Origin: Ginsengibacter sp963792025
GTDB taxonomy: Bacteria > Bacteroidota > Bacteroidia > Chitinophagales > Chitinophagaceae
Direction of reading: 5' to 3'
Assembly (NCBI GenBank): GCA_963792025.1
Contig: CAWBUS010000012.1
Location: 1 to 64,000 of the forward strand
DNA length: 64,000 bases
In this document: positions 55,317-64,000 of the stretch, one piece after another
Numbering within the stretch: position 1 is the stretch's first letter
Layout of the letters: each line of letters begins with the position of its first letter
Made by a program: the position numbers and the translations under genes
The notes under the pieces: generated by a model
What the model was told of the DNA's origin: nothing
Database searches by the model: none
What the model saw: the letters and a program-made list of their open reading frames with translations, nothing else

Positions 55317-55514
55317 CTATGCTTCTATTTTGCCGCTGGCAATTTGTTGCTTGTAAACCGCCTTCAAAACCTCACCGCGCCTCTTTACAGAAGGCTTGGT
55401 AAAAGATTGACGCTCACGAAGCTGCAACAATGTGCGGCTTTTCTCAAATTTTTTCTTGTACTTTTTGAGCGCTTTATCAATATTTTCGCAATCTTTTGAA
55501 TCAATAATGAGCAT
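55317..55514 (-). CDS. rpsU: 30S ribosomal protein S21
   Basis: 65 residues: a basic protein with the S21 pattern ENIDKALKKYKKKFEKSRTL followed by RERQSFTKPSVKRR. It starts the rpsU-xerC-hpf unit. A -7-like box TATCTTCG lies upstream near 55550. Confidence 0.94.
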   Translation of the reverse strand: MLIIDSKDCENIDKALKKYKKKFEKSRTLLQLRERQSFTKPSVKRRGEVLKAVYKQQIASGKIEA

Positions 55515-55610
55515 AAATTTTATTCTTTTATTTTTTTAGGAATGCGAAGATAAAGTAAATTTTTAAATTTAGAAATCCTAAATATAAAAAGCTCGCATAA
55601 ATACAAAACC

Positions 55611-56207
55611 ATGTTTACCGGAATTATTGAAGCTTTAGGGATTATTAAAAGTGTGTCGGAAGATAGAACCAACAAAACTTTTTGGGTTAACAGCAGTATT
55701 TCGTCTCGCCTAAGAATTGATGAGAGTCTTTCTCATAATGGTGTATGCCTTACAATAGAAGACATTAAGGATACTATGCATCGCGTTACCGCCATACAGG
55801 AAACTTTAGACAAAACCAATCTCCAAAATTGGAGAGAAGGGGATATCATCAACCTGGAACGCTCGATGCAAATGAATGGGCGCATTGATGGCCATATTGT
55901 GCAGGGACATGTGGATGGTGTCAGCAAATGCATTTCAAAAAAAGATCGTGGTGGCAGCGTTGAATATATTTTCGGCTTTGATGAAAACAAAGCGCCTTTA
56001 ATTATTGAAAAAGGATCGATCTGTGTAAATGGAGTAAGCCTTACCGCATTTAATGTAACTAAAAATACTTTTACCGTTGCAATAATTCCCTACACTTTTG
56101 AGCATACGAATTTCAAAAATATTAAAGAAGGTGCCCTGGTAAATTTGGAATTTGATATGTTGGGTAAATACGTGGCACGCATGATACAACTCAATGGAAT
56201 GAAATAA
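55611..56207 (+). CDS. ribE: Riboflavin synthase (alpha chain)
   Basis: 198 residues made of two lumazine-binding repeats. The first starts MFTGIIEALGII and has SHNGVCLTIEDI; the second starts DGHIVQGHVDGV and has SICVNGVSLTAFNV. It dismutates two 6,7-dimethyl-8-ribityllumazine molecules to riboflavin and a pyrimidine. The stop overlaps the next start (TAATG). No FMN riboswitch is visible upstream. Confidence 0.95.
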   Translation: MFTGIIEALGIIKSVSEDRTNKTFWVNSSISSRLRIDESLSHNGVCLTIEDIKDTMHRVTAIQETLDKTNLQNWREGDIINLERSMQMNGRIDGHIVQGHVDGVSKCISKKDRGGSVEYIFGFDENKAPLIIEKGSICVNGVSLTAFNVTKNTFTVAIIPYTFEHTNFKNIKEGALVNLEFDMLGKYVARMIQLNGMK

Positions 56208-57769
56208 TGAGATTAAAGCATTTACTTCTATTTCTTGCTATTTACACTTCCCTGTTTTTTATACTTTTTCCGGGGTACCGTTACGTAATAGGTCCTGACG
56301 CTACGGGCTATTTAAGTGTTGCGGAACAATTTGCGAAAGGCAATTTTCATAATTCGATAAATGGAATCTGGAGTCCGTTAAGTTCATGGCTGCTAACTCC
56401 TTTTATAAAATTAAATTTTGACGAAATTCTTTCGGTCAAATATTTAAATGGAGTATACGGATTCCTGAGTGTGGCTGCGTTTTTCTACTTATTGAAAAAA
56501 TGTAAGACAGACCTTTCTATTGCAACAGCAGCTATGTTTGGTGCAGTTTTGCTGATCGTACATTTTACCTTTGATCGCTTATTTGGTGACTTACCGGAAT
56601 TGTTATGTTTGTTATTGTACCTGAATATTATTTGTTCAGAAAAATTTGGAACCAATTATAAAGGAATCATTTTAGCTGCGCTGGCAGGAGCAATGGCTTT
56701 TTATGCGAAGTCATATGCCTTCTATTTTGTCCTTATTCATTTACCGATTGCTATTTATTTAGCGAGTGGCAAAAATTCAAACAAAAAAACTTCAACGTTA
56801 TTTCTTAAAAAGGCTTTTGCCGGAATATTGGTTCTTTGCCTAACGGTTAGTTTGTGGATCGTTACATTGAATTTAAAATATGGACATTTTGTATTAGGAC
56901 AACAAAACATTTCCGGTTCTCTCTCTCCTGCTTATAATCAGCCAAGAGTTGTTTTTTATCCGCCACCTTTCGCCGGTGCCTACTCGATTTTCGATGACAT
57001 AAGCTATCAGAAATTTAAAAATGTCACTCCTTTTACCAACACCAAAGTTTTTGTGGCACAATTAAAATTAGTTGCATTTAATGCTTTAAAAACTATCGAG
57101 CATTTTAATGATTTCTCATTTGCATTTATAACAATTATTGTACTTGGTATTTTCTTAACTGTTGCCAGGTTTAAAAGTTTTTCGAACCAAAATAATCCGA
57201 CCATACTTCTGAGTTTTATTATTATTTGGCCATCCGGTTTTTTATTATTTCATTCAGAACCGAGATATTTATGGATCGTCAGTCTATCTGTATTAATACT
57301 CGCTGCAGTTATACTTTCTCTTTTAATTGACAACTTTTCATTCAAAAAAAAATACCTGTATTTATTCAGCCTGGTAATTATCGGAAGTTTTTATTTATAT
57401 CCAATAATCGAGTTGAAAAATCAACATGGAGCTAGCAAAAATTATTTTGAAATTGCTGCTGCCTTAAAAGAAAAGAATATTAATGGCAACGTGCTTTTTA
57501 GCAATCAAAGCAGCGAAGATTTTTCTGAATCCGTTATAATAAATTATCTCGCTAAATGCCGGCATTACGGGCCTTTCACTACCGACTATAACACGCAGGA
57601 AATTATTGGCGCAATTAAAGAATATCATATCAATTATTTTATTCTTTATTACAAAACCCCTTTTCAAAAAGATTTAATATTACACGACTCACCGGCGTTA
57701 AACCCTTCAAATATTTTAAGCGATATTTATCCCGGCATAATTGTTTTGGCATTCAACCAAAAAATCTAA
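56207..57769 (+). CDS. Multi-pass membrane protein, GT-C glycosyltransferase-like
   Basis: 520 residues with about 11 hydrophobic helices and a short soluble C-terminal domain (from about residue 410). The first outer loop has GPDATGYLSVAEQFAKG, placing an Asp like the catalytic acid of ArnT/PMT-type lipid-linked sugar transferases. Such enzymes move a sugar from a polyprenyl phosphate to a protein, lipid or glycan on the outer face of the inner membrane. It overlaps ribE and is followed 27 nt later by an acyltransferase; a role in surface glycan decoration is inferred. Confidence 0.7.
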   Translation: MRLKHLLLFLAIYTSLFFILFPGYRYVIGPDATGYLSVAEQFAKGNFHNSINGIWSPLSSWLLTPFIKLNFDEILSVKYLNGVYGFLSVAAFFYLLKKCKTDLSIATAAMFGAVLLIVHFTFDRLFGDLPELLCLLLYLNIICSEKFGTNYKGIILAALAGAMAFYAKSYAFYFVLIHLPIAIYLASGKNSNKKTSTLFLKKAFAGILVLCLTVSLWIVTLNLKYGHFVLGQQNISGSLSPAYNQPRVVFYPPPFAGAYSIFDDISYQKFKNVTPFTNTKVFVAQLKLVAFNALKTIEHFNDFSFAFITIIVLGIFLTVARFKSFSNQNNPTILLSFIIIWPSGFLLFHSEPRYLWIVSLSVLILAAVILSLLIDNFSFKKKYLYLFSLVIIGSFYLYPIIELKNQHGASKNYFEIAAALKEKNINGNVLFSNQSSEDFSESVIINYLAKCRHYGPFTTDYNTQEIIGAIKEYHINYFILYYKTPFQKDLILHDSPALNPSNILSDIYPGIIVLAFNQKI

Positions 57770-57796
57770 TTATCCATTTAAAAATTTGAAACATTA

Positions 57797-58891
57797 ATGA
57801 ATAGCCAGAGCGATGTAATGAAAAGCCACATTCCGCAATTAGATGGCATAAGAGGCCTGGCAATAATCCTGGTAATATCATTTCATTATTGGGGCAACAT
57901 CCCCATATTTTCTTTCGGCTGGTGCGGCGTTGATTTATTTTTTGTTCTATCTGGTTACCTGATTACATCCCGGCTTATCGCTTTGCAACAACAAAAAAAT
58001 TCTCTGCAAAAATTTTATATAAACAGGGCCTTGAGAATATTGCCATTGTATTATCTCGTTCTGATTACATTTTATATCGGGTTCAATTTGCTCGTAAAAA
58101 AGCAAAATTTTTATTTATTTGAATTTTACAATAATCACTGGGTAAGCTTTGCATTCTTTTTTCAAAACTGGAGTTTGATTTTTTACAATGGATTAAAGGA
58201 AAATTTTTTAGGTCACTTCTGGTCGCTGGCTGTTGAGGAACAATTTTATCTTGTGTGGCCATTTTTTTTATACCTGTTCTGGCAAAAGAAATATTTTTTC
58301 AAACTCATTTTTATAATCATCATTTCAATAATAATTGTAAGAACGATATTATACATAAATCATCCGGGCATTTTAGATTACAAATATTATTTCTACAATT
58401 CGTTTTGCAGAATGGATGGCTTTTTAATAGGGGGTTGTTTATATATTTTTCAAAAAAATAGAAATAACAAGATGCCTTCATTTTATTATCTGGGTGCTCT
58501 CATAATTATTATTACTGGAATATTTTTAACCGGCAATGCAAATGGTAATAATCCATTTTTGAGCACAATTGGATTCAGTTTAATTGGGGTGACATTTGCA
58601 GGGTTAATTGAATATGCAACCAATAATTCCAATAGATTATTGTCCACAATATTTAATTACCCATGGTTAAAATTTACCGGAAAAATTTCTTATGGCTTAT
58701 ATATTTTCCATTTGATAGTCTTGAGAAGTTTGCAACTCAGAATTGAAAATCGGTTGTTGAAATCCGGAAATTTTAACGACGAGGCAGCAAACGGCATTTC
58801 TCTGTTTGTGTGCCTTGGTATAAGTTACCTTATTGGCGTGATAAGTTATTTTTATTTTGAATCGTATTTTTTGAAAAGAAAAGTCCGTTAG
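57797..58891 (+). CDS. Acyltransferase 3 family membrane protein (OafA-like)
   Basis: 364 residues, about 10 membrane helices. The N-terminal HIPQLDGIRGLAIILVISFHYW supplies the conserved His after the first helix, and WCGVDLFFVLSGYLI and FWSLAVEEQFYLVWPF are diagnostic. These enzymes move acetyl or other acyl groups from the cytoplasm to surface polysaccharides. It follows the GT-C-like gene, so the two may modify one surface glycan. Confidence 0.92.
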   Translation: MNSQSDVMKSHIPQLDGIRGLAIILVISFHYWGNIPIFSFGWCGVDLFFVLSGYLITSRLIALQQQKNSLQKFYINRALRILPLYYLVLITFYIGFNLLVKKQNFYLFEFYNNHWVSFAFFFQNWSLIFYNGLKENFLGHFWSLAVEEQFYLVWPFFLYLFWQKKYFFKLIFIIIISIIIVRTILYINHPGILDYKYYFYNSFCRMDGFLIGGCLYIFQKNRNNKMPSFYYLGALIIIITGIFLTGNANGNNPFLSTIGFSLIGVTFAGLIEYATNNSNRLLSTIFNYPWLKFTGKISYGLYIFHLIVLRSLQLRIENRLLKSGNFNDEAANGISLFVCLGISYLIGVISYFYFESYFLKRKVR

Positions 58892-58904
58892 TACGAAAGT
58901 TTAT

Positions 58905-60308
58905 TTATCCTAATCCAATTTCCCAATGCCTTGGTGGAATTTCAACATCAGTAAATCCTTTACTCATCAACCTATTTTTAAAATCTAACTGTACGTCATA
59001 CTCGCCGTGAACTAAAAATAATTTCTTTACTTGTTTCGGGTCCTGGCAGGCAAGCCATTGGCTAAGGTCATTATAATCGCCGTGGGCACTCATGCTTTGT
59101 ATCTCTCCTATTTCAGCATGCACTTCGTGAGGTTGACCGAAAATCCCAACTTCCTTAGGATGTAATTTTAATCTGCCACCCAACGAATTTGGTTCACAGT
59201 AACCGGAAAATAAAATTGAATTACGGCTATTCTCAATATTGTTGCTGATGTGATGCTTCACTCTACCCGCATCGGCCATGCCACTTGCTGAAATAATGAC
59301 ACAAGGTTCGTTCAGATAATTCAACGATTTACTTTCTTCTATGCTCATAATAAAATGTAACCCCTTAAAATCAAAAGGATCCTGGTCGCTCATTAACAAT
59401 TTTTGAATACGGTTATTAAAATATTGCGGATAGCTTTTTACAATTTCAGTAGCTTCAAGACTTAACGGGCTATCAACAAAATATTTTACAGGTGGCAACC
59501 GATTTTCATTTTCAAGCTGGTTTAAAAAAAATAAAATTTCCTGCGTGCGGCCGACACTAAATGCGGGAATAATTAATTTTCCTTTTTTCTGTAAACATGT
59601 CTTTGTGATCCATTGCAAAAGTGCTTCAGCAGTACCAGTAACTTCATCGTGCAATTTATTTCCATAAGTAGATTCCATGATTATGTAATCCGCCTGTGGA
59701 AAAACTTCGGGCGATTTTAATATAACATCACGGTATCTGCCCACATCACCCGAAAAAGTGAGATGTGTTTCATTTCCATTCTCATTTATTTTCAGATGAA
59801 CAGTCGTACTGCCGATTATATGACCGGCATCCAAATACAAGAACTGAACATTTTCGTCTATACGGTGCCACTGTCCATATTCAACAATAACAAAATAATC
59901 AAGAGCTTTAACAGCATCTTCCGTTGTATATAATGGCTGCAGGTAAGGCCGGCCTTGCACAGCACGGGTTTTGTTTTCAAATTTTAAATCATTCTCCTGT
60001 ATACCTGCGCTATCGGCCATAAGTATGGCTGATAAAGCTTTTGTAGCATCCGTAGAAAAAATTTTTCCATTAAAACCTTCCTTCACCAACTTAGGAATAA
60101 GACCGCAATGATCTACATGCGCATGTGAAAGAATTAAATAATCTATTTCAGAAGATACAAAACCAAAGTCGCGGTTGAGTTCATCAGTTTCATCGCCCAT
60201 TCCCTGGAACATGCCACAGTCAAGCAAATATTTTTTTCCATTTTTTAAAGTGAGCAAATGTTTGGACCCAGTTACAGTGCGGGCTGCGCCATGAAAAGCA
60301 ATCTTCAT
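58905..60308 (-). CDS. Metallo-beta-lactamase/beta-CASP RNA-processing-type hydrolase
   Basis: 467 residues. The zinc motif is LSHAHVDHCGL with a downstream DAGHIIGST histidine and GDVGRY. The beta-CASP part has FSVGRTQEILFFL, CVIISASGMADAGRV and a closing HGEYDVQ histidine. Proteins with this order act as RNA endo- or exonucleases related to CPSF73. It converges with the acyltransferase gene. Confidence 0.92.
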   Translation of the reverse strand: MKIAFHGAARTVTGSKHLLTLKNGKKYLLDCGMFQGMGDETDELNRDFGFVSSEIDYLILSHAHVDHCGLIPKLVKEGFNGKIFSTDATKALSAILMADSAGIQENDLKFENKTRAVQGRPYLQPLYTTEDAVKALDYFVIVEYGQWHRIDENVQFLYLDAGHIIGSTTVHLKINENGNETHLTFSGDVGRYRDVILKSPEVFPQADYIIMESTYGNKLHDEVTGTAEALLQWITKTCLQKKGKLIIPAFSVGRTQEILFFLNQLENENRLPPVKYFVDSPLSLEATEIVKSYPQYFNNRIQKLLMSDQDPFDFKGLHFIMSIEESKSLNYLNEPCVIISASGMADAGRVKHHISNNIENSRNSILFSGYCEPNSLGGRLKLHPKEVGIFGQPHEVHAEIGEIQSMSAHGDYNDLSQWLACQDPKQVKKLFLVHGEYDVQLDFKNRLMSKGFTDVEIPPRHWEIGLG

Positions 60309-60359
60309 AATATAGGTTTATTTAATAATTAAAGTTTGAAGGTAAGAAAACAAATTACC

Positions 60360-60470
60360 TCTTTGCGTACTTTGCGATTTCTTCCTTTTGCGATCTTTGC
60401 GATACTCTTACAATTTTGTTTTTTTAGTATCGCAAAGGACGCAAAGATTTCGCAAAGAACGCAAAGGAAA
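60360..60470. repeat. Palindromic element built of TTTGCG heptads
   Basis: The left arm (60360-60405) repeats CTTTGCG four times and the right arm (60427-60470) repeats CGCAAAG four times; the arms are near-complements around an A/T-rich 20-nt loop. TTTGCG-type tandem heptads are known as dispersed repeats in several phyla. It lies between the DUF4442 gene and the metallo-hydrolase, both on the minus strand, and may also stop transcription. Confidence 0.7.
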
Positions 60471-60497
60471 AGAACGATCAACTTGAATGATTCAATT

Positions 60498-60998
60498 TTA
60501 TGAATGCTTGATATTAGATTTTGCTTTAAATGACCATGTAAATAAAAATTCCGCAACCATCTCTCCGGATTTATTTTTCCCGGTTGATTTCGCAACAATA
60601 CTTATTCCTTCTCCTGTTGCAATAGCCTCATCAATTGCGGATGTGATTTCTTTTCCTTCTTCACAAGTGAAAAAAATAGTTCCCGTTGCTTTTTTAAAAT
60701 AAGTTGCTTCCATTTTTGTAACTAACATCGATAGTGGAGGGCTTCTTTTATATGAATTACCTAATGCAATAACTCCTGTGCTCATTTCTGCTGCCATTGC
60801 AAGCGAAGCAAAGTAGGTGGAACGAAATGGATTTTGAGTAAGCCATTTGAAAGGAACCGAAGTGGAACATTTTTCTTCGGTAAGTTCTCTCACTCGTACT
60901 CCTGAAAAAAACGCCGAAGGAAGTTTATAAAATAAAAACAGGTTGAATTTAAATGGATGATTCACCAGTTTAAAAAAAAATTGTTGAGAAGAATTCAT
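60498..60998 (-). CDS. DUF4442 (PaaI-like hotdog thioesterase) protein
   Basis: 166 residues. The pattern NPFRSTYFASLAMAAEMSTGV and a C-terminal strand GEMVAEFLFTWSFKAK fit DUF4442, a hotdog-fold family related to acyl-CoA thioesterases. The substrate is unknown. It is a clean frame and its start lies 29 nt from the left end of the insertion sequence. Confidence 0.82.
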   Translation of the reverse strand: MNSSQQFFFKLVNHPFKFNLFLFYKLPSAFFSGVRVRELTEEKCSTSVPFKWLTQNPFRSTYFASLAMAAEMSTGVIALGNSYKRSPPLSMLVTKMEATYFKKATGTIFFTCEEGKEITSAIDEAIATGEGISIVAKSTGKNKSGEMVAEFLFTWSFKAKSNIKHS

Positions 60999-61026
60999 TT
61001 TGTTTATTTAGCCTCACCCCAACCCC

Positions 61027-62202
61027 CAGGGCTGTTGCATTCTAAATTAGAATAAATATCTTTAGAGTTAATCATAAAAAGATAGATATGGGTGAAGTTA
61101 AAAGTATTATTGAATTTTTTGAAAAAATACCTGATCGGCGCAGAGGGGCAGGCCAGCGTCATGAGCAAACTTTTGTGTTGTTGCTGGTATTAATGAGTAC
61201 CATGAGCGGCTATTTGGGATATCGGGCCATTGGGGATTTTATCAAAAGAAATAAGGAATCGCTATTAGAACATTTGCAACCTAAAAAAAACAGGTTACCG
61301 AGTTTTGATACGGTAAGGCGTATTGTTCAAGGGATCGATTTTTCTTTAGTGAGTAAGCAGTTTTCCCGTTGGGCATCCCAATATGTAAAGCTGTCCAGGC
61401 ATGAATGGGTAAGCATAGACGGGAAGGTTATAGGAGGCACAGTCACTAACGCAAATAGTTCTAATCAGCAATTTGTGAGCCTCGTGAGTCTGTATTGTTC
61501 TAAGCAAAAACTGGTTATCGGCAATCAAAAAGTGCTGCATAAAAAAGAAAACGAGATTACTATAGTGCAGCAGTTGATTGAGGCATTGGAGTTAGAGGGT
61601 GTAACGTTTAGTTTAGACGCACTTCATTGCCAAAAAAAACTACAGCAATCATTATTAACGGCAACAACGATTATGTGATAGGAGTAAAAAAGAACCAACC
61701 GGTACTTTACAATAAAATAGAAACGATTATGGCTGATAAAAATAAAAGAAGTAGCTGGTATGCTGAAATACAAATCAATAAAGGCCGCACAGAGTTTAGG
61801 TCTATTACTGTGAGTGATAACCTTGAAGGCATTAGCGATCAATGGATAGGATTAAATCAGCTAATCAGCATTCATAGAATAGTAAATACGAAAGGTAATA
61901 AAACAGAAGAGACTGCTTATTTTATAAGTAGTAAACAATCCAATGCTTTTATTTATAACGAAGGGATCAGACTTCATTGGGCAATAGAAAATAGTCTTCA
62001 TTATGTAAAGGATGTAACCTTAAAAGAAGATGCATCAAAAATAAGAACAGGTAATGCACCTCAAAATATATCAACGCTAAAAAATATATCAATTAATATT
62101 TTAAGAAACAATCAATACAATAACATGGCACAAGCAATGAGATTAGTAGCTAATGATATTCCATTAATTAAATCAATGATAAACTAGAATGCAACAGCCC
62201 TG
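61027..62202 (+). mobile_element. ISAs1-family insertion sequence (complete)
   Basis: The element is 1176 bp. The ends CAGGGCTGTTGCATTCTA (61027-61044) and TAGAATGCAACAGCCCTG (62185-62202) are perfect 18-bp inverted repeats. Both flanks carry CCCCAACCCC (61017-61026 and 62203-62212), a perfect 10-bp target duplication. The element therefore moved recently. Without it the target would read CCTCACCCCAACCCCTCTCC, the start of a common intergenic REP palindrome. Confidence 0.93.
61088..62187 (+). CDS. ISAs1-family transposase in two overlapping frames
   Basis: Frame one (61088-61678) holds DRRRGAGQRHEQTFVLLLVL, the WVSIDGKVIGG Asp and the DALHCQKK Asp. Frame two (open from about 61627 to 62187) holds NDYVIGVKKNQP, the IRLHWAIENSLHYVKDV catalytic Glu and LKEDASKIRTG. 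A run of eight A at 61632-61639 sits exactly at the junction. Stepping back one base there joins the frames without loss of any residue, giving a normal transposase of about 366 residues. Either programmed -1 slippage, a missing A in the sequence, or true inactivation is possible. Confidence 0.88.
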
Positions 62203-62210
62203 CCCCAACC

Positions 62211-62228
62211 CCTCTCCCGAAGGAGAGG
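62211..62228. repeat. CCTCTCC-CGAA-GGAGAGG REP palindrome
   Basis: Perfect 7-bp arms with a CGAA loop, the core of a widespread intergenic repeat. The insertion sequence landed in its left flank. Confidence 0.65.
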
Positions 62229-62321
62229 GAACAAGACCTTCGCCGGGCTTGGAATTTAAAAGAACCATATTTTTCGCATCAACAACATCGTACATCAAAC
62301 ATCTTACATCGGACATTGCAT

Positions 62322-64000
62322 TCACTTCTCCTTTTCCAAAATCTCAAACTCCCTGCTAACACTTTCGCCATTTTCATCTACAATAGTAAGCAAATGTTTT
62401 CCGGCGGCCGGGCTTACCGCCATCTGATGGAAATTAACGGTTGTGCCAATATACTCGTCATCAAGGTGCCAGAAGATTTTACTTCCCGGTTTTCGGTTTG
62501 CTGCAGTAAAAATAGTTTTTCCCCGCTTGCCATCTATTTCCAACGGTACATAAATTTTTGCATCTTGGGTGGGATATATTATTTCCAATTGTTTCCCTGT
62601 TTCTGTAAACTCACAGCCATGCTTAAACGAAGGCAACAGTTTATAATCATGATTCTTTTGTTTGTAATACCATTCCATGGCAGGCGTTAAAACAAACCAG
62701 CTTTTATGAACCATTTTTGACGGAGACTCACAACTTTCATTTACGCGATAAGTGCCTGTCGGGTCTAAGTGAATTAATTTGTGGTAAGGACATAACGGTG
62801 ACCTGTACCCGTTTTTTGAAACCATTACAGTATCAACATTAGGGCAATCAATACCAGCCCTGAAACCGCTTTGCCTGCACACCGGAATAAAAGCAAAATT
62901 GTTCTCTGGCTTCGCAAACCATTTCGACGAGGGCAATTCTCTAAATATATCAAACATAATTGGCGCCGAAGTTTGCACACCAATAAGTCCCGCCCTCCCT
63001 TCACCATCAGTGTTGCCCGTCCAAACTGCTACCACATATTTTGGCGTAACGCCGATTGCCCAGGCATCCCTGAAACCAAAGCTGGTTCCTGTTTTCCATG
63101 CAATTTGTTGCGATGACGAAAATTCCTGCCACAATCCTTCTTCACCCGGCCGCATCACTTCTTCCATTGCCGAAAAAGCAAACCAAATTGATGTTGCATC
63201 CAAAGAATTGATAACATCATCCGCAGATCTTTTTACAGGTTGATTATTTACGAAATAATTGGGCGAATGAAAATCTTCCTTTAAAGCAAGACCACTATTT
63301 TTTTTCTGATGATTTAAAGTCCGCGCAATACCGGCGTAGATTCCGGCAAGGTCCCACATGGTTACCTCGCTGCCGCCAAGAATTAAAGAGAGGCCGTAAT
63401 TATCAGCCGGGCGATTCAATGTTGTTATGCCGAGTTGCTTTAATAAATCATAAAAACGCTGGTATTTATATTGCTGCAACAGTTTTACTGCCGGAATATT
63501 AAGCGATCGTGACAGCGCCTGCGATGCAGGAACAGCGCCGTCAAAACTTAAATCAAAATTTTGCGGAGCATAACCACCAATCTGCGTTGGAATATCGGGC
63601 ACAAGTGAGTTGGGTAGATATCATTCCATCGCTAAACATGGCCGCGTATAAAATTGGCTTTAAAGCACTTCCCGGGCTTCGCGGCGCTTTTATCACATCC
63701 ACATCACTTTCCAGCTCAGGATTGGACGGATTATAAATATTACCAACATACGCCAAAACATTTCCGGTTTCAACATCCAGCACCAAAGCACATGCATTAT
63801 TAATTCCATTTCCTTTTAAAACATCGTGATGCTGATTTAAAATATCGATCACATTTTTTTGAAGATTGATGTCAACCGTTGTTTTTAATTTTGAAGGCAG
63901 ATTTTTATTCGTCGCAGCATCGTTTTTAAAACGTTGCAAAAATGCGGAGCAAGCTGCGGCAAAGAAACCGGCTCACCCGGAAGTGGTTCTAATTTTGAAA
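62322..64000 (-). CDS. pbpC: Penicillin-binding protein 1C, 3' part, with two frame breaks
   Basis: The visible part starts in the linker after the transglycosylase domain and covers the transpeptidase: SPGSALKP (nucleophile Ser and Lys), a SRSLN motif, KTGTSFGFRDAWAIG, and AVWTGNTDGEGRAGLIGV. It ends with a PBP1C C-terminal domain of about 90 residues (TFTAANRKPGSKIFWHLDDEYIG). PBP1C builds and cross-links peptidoglycan in the periplasm. One extra A near 63599 and one missing T near 63945 break the frame. The N-terminus lies beyond the window. Confidence 0.88.

Noticed and set aside
55560..55610. FMN riboswitch before ribE
   Set aside because: The space is under 100 nt and A/T-rich, with none of the conserved RFN-element blocks.
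60360..60470. CRISPR-like array
   Set aside because: The units are 7 nt in both orientations with no constant-length spacers and no cas genes in the window.

Overview
The window is chromosomal DNA of a Bacteroidota bacterium, most likely of the Chitinophagaceae type. The signs are a SusC/SusD pair, a PorP/SprF (type IX secretion) protein, promoters of the TTG-N19/20-TAnnTTTG class, few recognisable Shine-Dalgarno sites, and the Bacteroidota order rpsU-xerC-hpf-tRNAs-tuf-tRNA-Trp-secE-nusG ... rplKAJL-rpoBC.

Region 1 (1-4.9 kb): the end of a DUF4114 gene, tRNA-Met, an aminotransferase, a GH88 unsaturated glucuronyl hydrolase, a DUF4407 membrane protein and a GNAT acetyltransferase.

Region 2 (4.9-28 kb, all minus strand) looks like a phosphorus-scavenging island. 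In transcription order it holds a TonB-dependent receptor, a YncE-propeller/phosphoesterase fusion, a SNF2 helicase, a second YncE/phosphoesterase fusion, susC-susD, a terminator, a group II intron, and a tight four-gene phosphonate operon (PhnZ/TmpB-like HD oxygenase, PhnX-like HAD, DUF5690 permease, HpnW-type FAD oxidase). The susC promoter has six hexamers close to TTAACA in exact 11-bp register, ending 9 bp before a TAGTTTTG -7 element. This is the layout of a Pho box and links the pair to phosphate starvation. The intron sits directly after the susD terminator hairpin and 29 nt before the phosphonate operon.

Region 3 (28-35 kb): VOC protein, PAP2 phosphatase, xdhC and a mobA-like gene (the last three carry frame breaks), tRNA-Glu, PorP, upp, anmK and a small lipoprotein.

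Region 4 (35-55.5 kb) is the translation/transcription supercluster. Between nusG and rplK lie 4.6 kb of other genes (PIF1-type helicase, short SSB, zinc-ribbon protein, membrane protein). nusG has its own terminator and rplK its own strong promoter. rpoC, rpoB and tuf are full length but broken by many small indels. Because they are essential and the neighbouring genes are clean, I read this as patchy consensus error, not biology.

Region 5 (55.5-64 kb): riboflavin synthase, a GT-C-like membrane protein, acyltransferase 3, a beta-CASP metallo-hydrolase, a palindromic TTTGCG repeat, a DUF4442 protein, a complete ISAs1-type insertion sequence with 18-bp inverted repeats and a 10-bp target duplication, and the 3' part of pbpC.
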